A stretch of 64,000 nucleotides of DNA from Pandoraea faecigallinarum. GTDB lineage: Bacteria > Pseudomonadota > Gammaproteobacteria > Burkholderiales > Burkholderiaceae. Every line of letters starts with the position of its first letter. The stretch's first letter is position 1. The stretch is from positions 1,116,001 to 1,180,000 of the forward strand of contig NZ_CP011807.3 in NCBI RefSeq assembly GCF_001029105.3, in the 5' to 3' direction. Below the pieces are notes generated by a model, which was not told the DNA's origin, did no database searches, and saw only the letters and a program-made list of their open reading frames with translations. The position numbers and the translations under genes were made by a program. This document shows, one piece after another, positions 1-7,910 of the stretch.

Positions 1-82
1 CGTGTCCCATGTCGTGAAGGGCCGCGAACAGACGCGCCCCGAGACGGTTGTTCCCTGCGATGGCGAAGGAAATCGCTCTCAT
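1..82 (-). CDS. Third gene of a pvf/mgo-like cluster, N-terminus only
   Basis: Only the first 27 codons are in the window; the gene runs off the left edge. The ATG at 82 has a good upstream TGAGGA ribosome site and lies 10 bases after the stop of the AurF-like gene, so it is almost certainly co-transcribed. The visible start (MRAISFAIAGNNRLGARLF) looks like the first beta strand and glycine turn of a Rossmann-type or formyltransferase-like fold. In pvf and mgo operons the gene at this position is a non-ribosomal peptide synthetase (PvfC/MgoA). That identity is inferred from gene order and cannot be shown from 27 residues. Confidence 0.5.
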   Translation of the reverse strand, partial: MRAISFAIAGNNRLGARLFAALHDMGH

Positions 83-92
83 GGCTCGTTCC

Positions 93-1016
93 TCACAGAT
101 ATTGCGCGATGGCCGCGCGAGTGGGTTCGTGGTCGAGCAGCCCCGCCATCTTCAGGAACTTGCGGATGTTGACGATCATCGGGTGCTGGTTCGTGATGGG
201 ATACGCGCCGACCATGTCGTTCGCGATCTGTTCGCGCGTGGCGGCGGGCAGATCGAGCGTGCCGATCAGGCGCCGGTCGAATTCGAGCTGTAGCTCGTTG
301 GTCAGGTATTCGCGCAGGAAAAATGGCAGGCCGCGGCCGAGTTCCACGCGTGCCGCCTCGTCGATCTCGGACCAGTAGAGCTTGACCAGATTGATCCAGA
401 ACACCGAGTGACGGCCTTCGTCGGCCAGGTGATCGGCCATCACGCCCTTGACCGAGCGCTTGAGCGTGTTGTCGCGCGAGAAAGCCGCGACCTCCGCCGT
501 CACGGTGTTCTCGGAGATGGCGACGCCGAGCAGTTCCATGCCAGCGGCGTATTGCGGCGGCACGTATTCCATCGCTCGTGGAATCGCACGCGAGAGTTCG
601 ATTTCCCGGTTCTGTTCGATGGGGCCGATGCCGGTGCTGCGCTCGACCTGATCGAGGTAATCCATCGCCACGTAGGCGTGGTAGTTCTCGTCGATCACGA
701 CCGACATGGCGTCGCTGCGGCAGGCGAACGGAAACTCGAACGGGAAGCGCGACTTCGCGATGGCCAGCGCGGTGCGGTTGACGATTTCCGTCTCGAAGAT
801 GATGACGTCGTTGATGTACTTGTAAAAGCTCTGCAGCAGGATGTAGTCCTGCACGTCACGGCCGGCGTCGATGACGGCGGGATGCGCATACAATGGCTGG
901 CGCTCGACGGGGTAGTAGCTCAGATCGTCGTCTTCGACGATGCGGCGCGGGCGCGACCGGATCGTGGCGCGTTGTTCCCATTGGTCAGCGTGGCTGACGT
1001 AACTCTGCAATGACAT
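93..1016 (-). CDS. pvfB: AurF-like diiron N-oxygenase (PvfB/MgoC/HamC type)
   Basis: A 307-residue protein of the AurF p-aminobenzoate N-oxygenase family, soluble diiron enzymes that oxidise amines to hydroxylamines and further. Likely iron ligands are visible: Glu75 or Glu77, Glu110-x-x-His113, Glu169, and the His196-x3-Glu200-x2-His203 motif, spaced much as in AurF. The start has a GAGG ribosome site eight bases upstream. It follows a DUF3050 gene by 163 bases and precedes another gene by 10. AurF-like plus DUF3050 is the hallmark of the pvf, mgo and ham clusters, where the oxygenase helps build a diazeniumdiolate signal. The enzyme family is clear; the product of this cluster is inferred. 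Confidence 0.8.
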   Translation of the reverse strand: MSLQSYVSHADQWEQRATIRSRPRRIVEDDDLSYYPVERQPLYAHPAVIDAGRDVQDYILLQSFYKYINDVIIFETEIVNRTALAIAKSRFPFEFPFACRSDAMSVVIDENYHAYVAMDYLDQVERSTGIGPIEQNREIELSRAIPRAMEYVPPQYAAGMELLGVAISENTVTAEVAAFSRDNTLKRSVKGVMADHLADEGRHSVFWINLVKLYWSEIDEAARVELGRGLPFFLREYLTNELQLEFDRRLIGTLDLPAATREQIANDMVGAYPITNQHPMIVNIRKFLKMAGLLDHEPTRAAIAQYL

Positions 1017-1179
1017 GGCGTTGCCTCGGAAAATGGGGGGACGGCAGTAAGCCTTCGACCAGTGTCGGCCGGCGCACGGTGAGACGGATGGCGGATGGCG
1101 GGCGTGTCCGGCGCGCGATGGGCAGGGTGTCGCCCGATCGCTTACGCCGTGACGGCCCGCCCGGCCGACGCCGGCCGCC

Positions 1180-1974
1180 TCACGCAGCGACGGCTTCCTT
1201 CTGCGTCGCCACGATATGCTCGTGCAGGCCGTCCCACAAACGCAGGCGCTCGTCGATGGCGCGCAGGCCGGCTTCGAGCGCTTCGACGAGCAGGCGTTCG
1301 TCGTTGTTGGCGGCTTCGACGATCATGGCGCGCGCGGCCGGGCCGTGTTCGCCGGAGTCCACCTCGATGTGGCGTTCGAGATAGAAGGTGAGCAGCGGCA
1401 CGCTCTTCGGATCGATCTGCCAGCCGTCAAGCAGCGTGCGGAACATGTCGGGGATCACATTCTCGCGGCCGTAGAAGAAGTTGCCGAGCACCTGATGTGT
1501 CTTGCCTTCGTAACAGGTCGCAAAGGTCGAATTGACGAAACGAAGCACGGGGGCGGGGGCTTCGACGGCAGCCAGTGCGGCGCTCACGCTGTGACCGGCG
1601 ACCAGCAGGTCGATGAGTTTTTCGATCTGACGCGTATCGGCGCCGACATCGCGCATCGCCGCAAGGTACAGATCGAAGTGGCTCATCGGGCCTTGTGGCG
1701 TCTCGTCGCATTCTTCGCCGAGTACGATCTCGTTGATCAGACGCGCGGCATGAATGTTACGCGGGGCGATCCACGGCAGCGTGATCGTCGTGAGGTCCGC
1801 CTGAAGGCGCTTGACCAGTGACATGAAATCCCAGACGGCGAAAACGTGCCACTCCATGAACGTCTGCAAGCCCTGCATCGATTCGATGGAGTGGAATACG
1901 GGGTGATGTGCAAGCGTCGCGTGATGTTCCTTGATCTGACGTTCGAGATGTTCGATCTTGTCCACGATAGGCAT
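1180..1974 (-). CDS. pvfA: DUF3050 haem-oxygenase-like diiron protein (PvfA/MgoB type)
   Basis: A 264-residue soluble DUF3050 protein. It carries the pattern of haem-oxygenase-like diiron oxidases: Glu41-x-His43 near the N-terminus, a middle Glu-rich helix (residues 82-91) and His202-x3-Asp206-x3-His210 near the end. The family occurs as the first gene of pvf/mgo signal operons, beside an AurF-like oxygenase, exactly as here. The ATG at 1974 has only a weak AAGG directly before it, so initiation may be inefficient. The upstream region carries a nine-G tract and an 8-bp inverted repeat. Role in diazeniumdiolate synthesis is inferred from family and order. Confidence 0.75.
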   Translation of the reverse strand: MPIVDKIEHLERQIKEHHATLAHHPVFHSIESMQGLQTFMEWHVFAVWDFMSLVKRLQADLTTITLPWIAPRNIHAARLINEIVLGEECDETPQGPMSHFDLYLAAMRDVGADTRQIEKLIDLLVAGHSVSAALAAVEAPAPVLRFVNSTFATCYEGKTHQVLGNFFYGRENVIPDMFRTLLDGWQIDPKSVPLLTFYLERHIEVDSGEHGPAARAMIVEAANNDERLLVEALEAGLRAIDERLRLWDGLHEHIVATQKEAVAA

Positions 1975-2119
1975 CCTTGTGATAACGAAATGAAATCAAC
2001 CTGTGCGAGGGGGAATGCGGCGCGACTTTCACGTCGTCGCTCACAGGGATCAGCAAGTTCGATGCCAGCGTCTCGAAACGCAAGAATCTCGATGGAAAAG
2101 GGAGTTTTCGGGGGCGAAC

Positions 2120-2128
2120 GGGGGGGGG
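2120..2128. repeat. Nine-base G tract upstream of the DUF3050 gene
   Basis: A run of nine G residues about 150 bases upstream of the pvfA-like start, between that gene and the inverted repeat at 2139-2165. Tracts of this length can slip during replication; whether this one affects expression is unknown. Confidence 0.5.
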
Positions 2129-2138
2129 CGAGGCGATG

Positions 2139-2165
2139 ACACCTGTACAACTAATGGACAGGTGT
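2139..2165. promoter_or_regulatory. Inverted repeat ACACCTGT-N11-ACAGGTGT
   Basis: Perfect 8-bp arms separated by 11 bases, about 165 bases upstream of the pvfA-like start and in the only sizeable gap before the signal operon. The core resembles a lux box (ACCTGT...ACAGGT), but a lux box has an 8-base spacer. It is a good candidate operator for a dimeric regulator of the operon; no regulator can be assigned from sequence. Confidence 0.5.
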
Positions 2166-2258
2166 GCGCGCGGGTGTCGCGTGCCGGGGCTGAGTGCCGG
2201 GGCTGAATGCCGGGACTGAATGAGGAGGGTCGGCGCTGCGGATGAGTTGCCGCTGCGC

Positions 2259-3293
2259 TCAGGGCAGATTTTCGCGAAAAATGACCTGGCTTCGGTTGGC
2301 TTCGATCCCCGCGCAAAGGTCACGCTTCTCGCGCAAGTTGGCGAAGATGCGAACGCAATTCATGATGGCGCTCTGCGGGCTTTGCGTGATGACGGCGTCC
2401 ATCGAGCCGTCGATGAGCAGCGCGCGCGTATCGGGCGTGAGCCCATGGCCGATGAAGACGACCTTGTGTTGCTTGCCGAGCGACTTGAGCGCCTGCCCGA
2501 CACCCTGCGAGCCACCGCCGATGTTGTAGATGGCGGCGAGATCGGGATGCTGTTCGAGCAATGCCCGCGTCTGCCGATAGTTGACGGCTTCGTCGTCGTA
2601 CCCCTCGCGCAAGCCCACGACCTGCATGTGCGGATACTGCTCGGCAAACAGTTGCAGAAAGCCCGCCTCGCGCTCGACATGCGCCTTGTAGCTGAGCGAG
2701 CCGGCGATGAGCGCGACCTTCGCGGCGCGCTCCGTGCCCACGAACCGTGCGATGAGATACGCCGCCGTTCTGCCCGCCGAGCCGTTGTCGAGTCCGACGT
2801 AGGCGATGCGCCGCGAGTGTGACAAATCGGAGACGAGCGTGACGGCGGCGACGCCCTCGTCGGCGAGCGTGTCCACCGCCTCGCGCACCTTGGGGTGTTC
2901 GAGCGGCATGAAGGCCACGCCGTGACACTCGCGCCCGCGCTTGAGCAGCGCGCTGGAGAGCGCATCGGGGTCGAAGCCCTGAATGAACTGCACGCGGCAG
3001 CTCACGTGATACGGCGCCCACTGCGTCTGTGAGCATTGCACCCATTCGCCGAGCATGCGCAGGAACTTGCTGCTGCGCCCGGGCAGCACGAACAGCACCT
3101 GCGTGGCGGGCGTTGCCCGCACTGCCTCCAGGTCCGGCTCGGGCAGGTACTTGAGTTCGCCGGCGGCCTGCAACACGCGCTGGACCGTCGTTTGCCGAAC
3201 GCCTTCGCGACGATGCAGCACGCGGTCAACCGTGGCCGTCGACACGCCCGCGAGTCGCGCGATGTCGGCCAGATTCGGCATGTTTCGTCTCAT
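2259..3293 (-). CDS. LacI-family transcriptional regulator
   Basis: A 344-residue regulator. Residues 5-24 form the LacI helix-turn-helix (NLADIARLAGVSTATVDRV), followed by a periplasmic-binding-protein-type sugar sensor domain with a typical TAAYLIARFVG region. I chose the ATG at 3293 because it has AGGGGA about eight bases upstream; the reading frame stays open to 3374 but that extension has no family match. The gene is divergent from the SDR/TRAP/RuBisCO-like operon and most likely represses it, with a sugar acid or its breakdown product as inducer. The target and ligand are inferred from position. Confidence 0.88.
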   Translation of the reverse strand: MRRNMPNLADIARLAGVSTATVDRVLHRREGVRQTTVQRVLQAAGELKYLPEPDLEAVRATPATQVLFVLPGRSSKFLRMLGEWVQCSQTQWAPYHVSCRVQFIQGFDPDALSSALLKRGRECHGVAFMPLEHPKVREAVDTLADEGVAAVTLVSDLSHSRRIAYVGLDNGSAGRTAAYLIARFVGTERAAKVALIAGSLSYKAHVEREAGFLQLFAEQYPHMQVVGLREGYDDEAVNYRQTRALLEQHPDLAAIYNIGGGSQGVGQALKSLGKQHKVVFIGHGLTPDTRALLIDGSMDAVITQSPQSAIMNCVRIFANLREKRDLCAGIEANRSQVIFRENLP

Positions 3294-3380
3294 CCGTCTT
3301 TCCCCTTGCCGTTCCCTTTGCGCTGTCGATGTGTTGCCGTGGGGCAGCGGTTTGCGCCACGTCCACGACAGCATACTTCA

Positions 3381-3400
3381 TCAAAACACATCAAAACACA
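3381..3400. promoter_or_regulatory. Tandem 10-bp repeat in the divergent control region
   Basis: TCAAAACACA occurs twice in direct tandem, in an AT-rich patch midway between the LacI gene and the SDR gene. It may be part of the promoter or an operator of the divergent pair. It is not a classical LacI palindrome. Confidence 0.35.
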
Positions 3401-3498
3401 TCATGAAATGAGGTTGGAAGATCGCACGGTTGGGCCCTATCGTACGACCTCAACAGACGTGTCGCGATGCCGGCACGCGACTTCAGGAGACAAGGGTC

Positions 3499-4314
3499 AT
3501 GGCACGAGCAGGTGAGCCGGCGCCGCGCAGGCTGGAGGGCCGGGTCGCGCTGGTGTTCGGCGCGGGATCGATCGGTGACGGATGGGGCAATGGCAAGGCG
3601 GCGGCCGTGGCCTATGCCCGGCATGGCGCGAAGGTCGTGGCCGTCGATCTCCACCAGGCCGCGGCGCACGCGACCCGCGAAGTGATCGCCGTGCAAGGCG
3701 ACGAGGCCATTGCGGTGGCCGCCGACGTGACGAACCGGGCGCACGTCGAGCGCGCCGTCGCTGCTGCCATCGAGACCTATGGCCGCATCGACATTCTGCA
3801 CAACAACGTGGGCATCACCTCTCAGGGCGGCCCGGTGGAGACCACCGAGGACATGTGGGATCGCGTGATGACGGTCAACGTCAAGAGCATGTTCCTCACG
3901 TGCAAGGCCGTGCTGCCGGTCATGGAGGCGCAGGGCAACGGCGCGATCGTCAACATCGGCGCGCTCGGTGGCGTGCGCTGGACGGGTTACGCCTATTGCG
4001 CGTATGCGGCGTCCAAGGGCGCCGTCAATTCGTTCACGCAAAGCGTAGCGCTGCAATATGCGTCGCGCGGCATTCGGGCGAACTGCATTCTTCCGGGCGT
4101 GATGGACACGCCGCATATCTATCAACAGATTTCCGGCTTCTACAAGAGCGCGCAGGAGATGGTGGATGCGCGCAACCGGTTATCCCCGACAGGCCGCATG
4201 GGAGATGGCTGGGACGTTGCGAATGCGGCTGTGTTTCTCGCGTCGGACGAGGCGCGCTACATCAATGGTGTGGAACTGCTCGTCGACGGCGGAATGCATG
4301 CTCGCTGCAACTGA
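3499..4314 (+). CDS. SDR-family NAD(P)-dependent oxidoreductase
   Basis: A 271-residue classical short-chain dehydrogenase. The cofactor loop is GAGSIGDGWGNG near residues 21-32, the NNVG motif follows at about residue 95, and the catalytic Tyr-x3-Lys (YAASK) at about 175. The ATG at 3499 follows AGGAGACAAGGGTC, a strong ribosome site. It is the first gene of a run that continues with a TRAP importer, a VOC protein, a RuBisCO-like protein and an acid-sugar kinase. A likely role is oxidation of a hydroxyl on the imported sugar acid to a keto group before phosphorylation. The substrate is unknown. Confidence 0.88.
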   Translation: MARAGEPAPRRLEGRVALVFGAGSIGDGWGNGKAAAVAYARHGAKVVAVDLHQAAAHATREVIAVQGDEAIAVAADVTNRAHVERAVAAAIETYGRIDILHNNVGITSQGGPVETTEDMWDRVMTVNVKSMFLTCKAVLPVMEAQGNGAIVNIGALGGVRWTGYAYCAYAASKGAVNSFTQSVALQYASRGIRANCILPGVMDTPHIYQQISGFYKSAQEMVDARNRLSPTGRMGDGWDVANAAVFLASDEARYINGVELLVDGGMHARCN

Positions 4315-4383
4315 CGTCACACCGTCAGGCCAACCGCCGCGCAAATGCCCGCGCCGAGAACCAAAATATCAGGAGACAAGCAG

Positions 4384-5427
4384 ATGACCCGTCCGACCTC
4401 TCAAAGCCGTCGCAGTGTGCTGCGCGCGCTGTCCGCCCTGCCCGCCCTGGGCGTCACCGGCATGACTGGCGCGCTGCCCGGTGCGGCACGTGCCGCAGCA
4501 CCGGAATACGTGTTCAAGTACGGCAACAATCTGCCGGTGAGCCATCCGTTGAATGTGCGCGCGCAGGAAGTCGCCGCGCGCATCGCCGCCGAAAGCAAGG
4601 GCCGGATGGAACTGCGCGTGTTTCCGAACAACCAGCTGGGCGGTGACACCGACATGCTTGCTCAGGTGCGCAATGGCGGCATCGACATCTTCAACGCGGG
4701 CACGATGGTGATCGCCACGCTCGCACCGATCAGCGCGATCACGGCCGTCGGTTTCGCGTTTTCGAGTTACGACCAGGTGTGGCAGGCGGTCGACGGGCAA
4801 CTGGGCAACAGCATTCGCGAGGCCTTCGCGAAGACCGGTCTCTACACCTTCGAGAAGATGTGGGACAACGGCTTTCGTCAGATCACGAGCGGCAACAAGC
4901 CGATTGCGAAGGCAGGCGATCTGTCGGGCATGAAGATCCGCGTGCCGGTCAGCCCGATGGGCATCTCGCTGTTCAAGTCGTTGCAGGCGTCGCCGACGAG
5001 CCTTCAGTTCAGCGAGGTCTATTCGGCACTGCAAACGCGCGTCGTCGACGCGCAGGAGAATCCGCTCGCCATCGTGCAGACGGCCAAGCTCTACGAAGTG
5101 CAGAAGTATTGCGCGATCACGAATCACAGCTGGGACGGCTATCACCTCGTGGTCAACGGCCGCTCGTGGCGTGCCCTGCCGGACGACCTCAAGGTTATCG
5201 TCGCGCGCGCGTTCAACGAAGCCGCCATCAAGCAACGCGAAGACGTCTACAGACTCAACACGGGGCTGCAAAGCGAACTCGCGGGCAAGGGCCTGGCGTT
5301 CAACACCGCCCCCCCTGAGACGTTCCGCGCCCAGTTGCAGAAGTCCGGCTACTACGCCGAGTGGCAGAAGAAGTTCGGTGCACAGGCGTGGGCGCTGCTT
5401 GAAGCCACCGCCGGCAAGGTGGCCTGA
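4384..5427 (+). CDS. dctP: TRAP transporter solute-binding protein (DctP family)
   Basis: A 347-residue periplasmic binding protein of a TRAP importer. The N-terminus SRRSVLRALS followed by a hydrophobic stretch and an AxA site is a twin-arginine signal peptide, so the protein is probably exported folded. The body has family features: an Arg in KIRVPVSP near residue 190 that usually clamps the ligand carboxylate, and FSEVYSALQTRVVDAQENP. The start has AGGAGA nine bases upstream. The fused permease begins one base after its stop. The ligand is probably a sugar acid, judged from the DUF1537 kinase and RuBisCO-like protein downstream. Confidence 0.93.
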   Translation: MTRPTSQSRRSVLRALSALPALGVTGMTGALPGAARAAAPEYVFKYGNNLPVSHPLNVRAQEVAARIAAESKGRMELRVFPNNQLGGDTDMLAQVRNGGIDIFNAGTMVIATLAPISAITAVGFAFSSYDQVWQAVDGQLGNSIREAFAKTGLYTFEKMWDNGFRQITSGNKPIAKAGDLSGMKIRVPVSPMGISLFKSLQASPTSLQFSEVYSALQTRVVDAQENPLAIVQTAKLYEVQKYCAITNHSWDGYHLVVNGRSWRALPDDLKVIVARAFNEAAIKQREDVYRLNTGLQSELAGKGLAFNTAPPETFRAQLQKSGYYAEWQKKFGAQAWALLEATAGKVA

Positions 5428-5428
5428 G

Positions 5429-7336
5429 ATGAACCCGCGCCCCGCGCATTCGCCGGACGGTGTGCACGCCGGGGGCACCCTGGCGAGCGACGCACCGGCG
5501 CACGGCTGGCACGCCTTCCTCGGGGCATTGGACCGTGCCATCGGCTGGCTCACCGAGATTCCGGCGGCGCTGCTTGTGCTTGCGGACATCGTCGTGATGC
5601 TTGCCGGGGTGATTGCCCGGTATGCGTTTCACGCGCCGCTCGTCTGGGGCGACGAACTGGCCGGCATCCTGTTCCTGTGGATGTCGATGCTCGGCGCCGT
5701 GGTCGCGCTGCGGCGCGGCGAACATATGCGCATGACGGCGTTCGTCGGGAAGGCCAAACCCGCGACGCGCGCATTCCTCGACGTACTCGCGATTGCCGCG
5801 GCACTGGCGTTCCTGCTGCTGATCGTGCATCCGGCGTACGAATACGCGTCGGAAGAGTCGTTCGTCGTCACCCCCGCACTGGAGATCAGCAACGCGTGGC
5901 GTGCCGCGGCATTGCCCGCCGGTGTGGCGCTGATGCTGGCCGTCAGCGTGTTGCGGCTGCTGCGTACGGCGCCGACGATGCGTGCCGTGCACGCCGCTGC
6001 GGTCGTGGCGGCGGTGTGTCTGGCGTTCTGGCTGCTCGGGCCGATGCTCGCGCCGCTCGGACGCTGGAATCTCGTCATCTTCTTCGCGGGCGTCGTCGGC
6101 GCGTGCGTCTTCGCCGGCGTGCCGATTGCATTTTCGTTCGCGCTTGCCACGTTCGGTTTTCTCGCGCTGACGACACGCACGCCGCTCGTCGTCCTCGTGG
6201 GGCGCATGGACGAAGGCATGTCGCATCTGATCCTGCTGGCCGTGCCGCTGTTCGTCTTTCTCGGGTTGCTGATCGAGATGACAGGGATGGCGCGTGCAAT
6301 GGTGCAGTTTCTGGCCAGCATGCTCGGGCACGTGCGCGGCGGGTTGAGTTATGTACTCATCGGCGGAATGTATCTGGTGTCGGGCATCTCCGGCTCGAAG
6401 GCCGCCGACATGGCCGCTATTGCGCCGGTGCTGTTCCCCGAGATGAAAAAGCGTGGTGCCGACCCCGGCGATCTCGTCGCGCTGCTCTCGACTACCGGCG
6501 CACAGACCGAGACCATTCCGCCGTCGATTGTGCTGATTACCATCGGATCGGTGACGGGCGTCTCGATTGCCGCGCTGTTCACGGGCGGTTTGCTGCCCGG
6601 TGTCGTGCTGGGCATTGCGCTGTGCTGTGTGGTGTGGTGGCGCTACCGTCACGAAGATCTGTCGGGCGTCGTGAAGGCGAAAAAAGGCGAAGTGCTGCGC
6701 GCTTTCGTGTACGCGCTGCCTGCGGTGGCATTGCCTTTCGTGATCCGTGCAGCGGTCGTCGAGGGCATTGCCACGGCAACCGAAGTTTCCACGATCGGGA
6801 TCGCTTATTCGGTGATCGCGGGGCTGCTGATCTATCGACAGTTCGATACGCGTCGCCTGCTGCCGATGCTCATCGAGACGGCAGCGCTCTCGGGCGCCAT
6901 CATCTTCATCATCGGTGCCGCGACGGGCATGGCGTGGGGGCTGACGCAGTCGGGCTTCGCGCAGGATCTCGCCGCGGCGATGGAACGTATGCCGGGCGGC
7001 AGCGCGGGTTTCATCTTCGTGTCCGTCATCGCGTTCATCGTGCTCGGCAGCGTACTCGAAGGCATTCCCGCCATCGTGCTGTTCGGCCCGCTGATGTTTC
7101 CGATTGCGCGGGCCGTGGGCGTGCACGAAGTGCATTACGCCATGGTTGTCGTGCTCTCGATGGGGCTGGGGTTGTTCGCGCCGCCGTTCGGTGTGGGTTA
7201 TTACGCCGCCTGCGCCATCGGCAAGGTGGACCCGGCCAGGGGCATGCGCGCGATCTGGGGCTATCTCGTGGCACTCATCGTCGGACTGATCTGCGTGGCC
7301 GCGATTCCCTGGATTTCCACCGGCTTTCTTCACTGA
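5429..7336 (+). CDS. dctQM: Fused TRAP transporter small and large permease (DctQM)
   Basis: A 635-residue inner-membrane protein. The first 210 residues or so form the four-helix DctQ domain (RYAFHAPLVWGDELAG is typical). A linker helix leads into the DctM domain, with GGMYLVSGISGSKAADMAAI and GAQTETIPPSIVLI, the repeated gate regions of the large subunit. The initiating ATG is one base after the dctP stop. Together with DctP it would drive sodium-coupled uptake of an organic or sugar acid. Fusion of Q and M is known but less common than separate genes. Confidence 0.92.
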   Translation: MNPRPAHSPDGVHAGGTLASDAPAHGWHAFLGALDRAIGWLTEIPAALLVLADIVVMLAGVIARYAFHAPLVWGDELAGILFLWMSMLGAVVALRRGEHMRMTAFVGKAKPATRAFLDVLAIAAALAFLLLIVHPAYEYASEESFVVTPALEISNAWRAAALPAGVALMLAVSVLRLLRTAPTMRAVHAAAVVAAVCLAFWLLGPMLAPLGRWNLVIFFAGVVGACVFAGVPIAFSFALATFGFLALTTRTPLVVLVGRMDEGMSHLILLAVPLFVFLGLLIEMTGMARAMVQFLASMLGHVRGGLSYVLIGGMYLVSGISGSKAADMAAIAPVLFPEMKKRGADPGDLVALLSTTGAQTETIPPSIVLITIGSVTGVSIAALFTGGLLPGVVLGIALCCVVWWRYRHEDLSGVVKAKKGEVLRAFVYALPAVALPFVIRAAVVEGIATATEVSTIGIAYSVIAGLLIYRQFDTRRLLPMLIETAALSGAIIFIIGAATGMAWGLTQSGFAQDLAAAMERMPGGSAGFIFVSVIAFIVLGSVLEGIPAIVLFGPLMFPIARAVGVHEVHYAMVVVLSMGLGLFAPPFGVGYYAACAIGKVDPARGMRAIWGYLVALIVGLICVAAIPWISTGFLH

Positions 7337-7355
7337 TCCAACAACAAGACGATCC

Positions 7356-7910
7356 ATGAGCAGATTCTTCGGCGAGATTCGCCAGGTGGCCTACCTGGTG
7401 CCCGATATCGAGGCGGCGATGACCTACTGGTCGAGCGTGCTCGGCGTGGGGCCGTGGTACTACAACCCCAAGGTGCCGATTCGCAATTACATGTATCGCG
7501 GCAAGGCGTTCGAGCCGCACAATTCCGTGGCGTTGGCCAACGCCGGCGGCTTGCAGATCGAGTTGCTCCAGATTCGCAACGACGTGCCGTCGATGTATCG
7601 GGATTTTCTCGAAGCGGGCCGCTCCGGTGCGCAACACGTTGCCTACTGGACGGAAGACTTCGAAACGGATCTCGCCCGCGCACGTGCAGCCGGTTTCGAA
7701 GTCTGCATGAGCGGAGAAGTCGGCGAGAACGGCCGCTTCGTCTATTTCGAGGATCGCAACGCCGAGCCGGGATGTCATCCCGGCACTACCGTCGAGCTCT
7801 CGGAAGTCGCCGGCCCGAAAGGACGGCTGTTCACGCTGATTCGCGAGGCTGCCGCCAACTGGGACGGCACCGATCCCATTCGTCCTTTCCCGGATCTGTC
7901 GAAGCTATGA
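7356..7910 (+). CDS. VOC-superfamily (glyoxalase/epimerase-like) protein
   Basis: A 184-residue protein with the vicinal-oxygen-chelate fold: an N-terminal half starting QVAYLVPDIEAAMTYWSSVLG and a second half with GAQHVAYWTEDFETDLARA. This resembles methylmalonyl-CoA epimerase and glyoxalase-like groups. Its stop codon overlaps the start of the RuBisCO-like gene (ATGA), implying coupled translation. In this operon it could isomerise, epimerise or cleave a keto intermediate. No exact reaction can be named. Confidence 0.8.
   Translation: MSRFFGEIRQVAYLVPDIEAAMTYWSSVLGVGPWYYNPKVPIRNYMYRGKAFEPHNSVALANAGGLQIELLQIRNDVPSMYRDFLEAGRSGAQHVAYWTEDFETDLARARAAGFEVCMSGEVGENGRFVYFEDRNAEPGCHPGTTVELSEVAGPKGRLFTLIREAAANWDGTDPIRPFPDLSKL

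Noticed and set aside
2139..2165. Reading the ACACCTGT repeat as a true lux box
   Set aside because: The spacer is 11 rather than 8 bases and no luxR/luxI gene is nearby; kept only as a general operator candidate.
4369..7357. Long open frames on the minus strand opposite dctP and dctQM (over 400 and over 680 codons)
   Set aside because: Translations are Arg/His/Glu-rich mirror images caused by GC-rich codon bias; the plus-strand genes have strong family motifs, ribosome sites and correct spacing.
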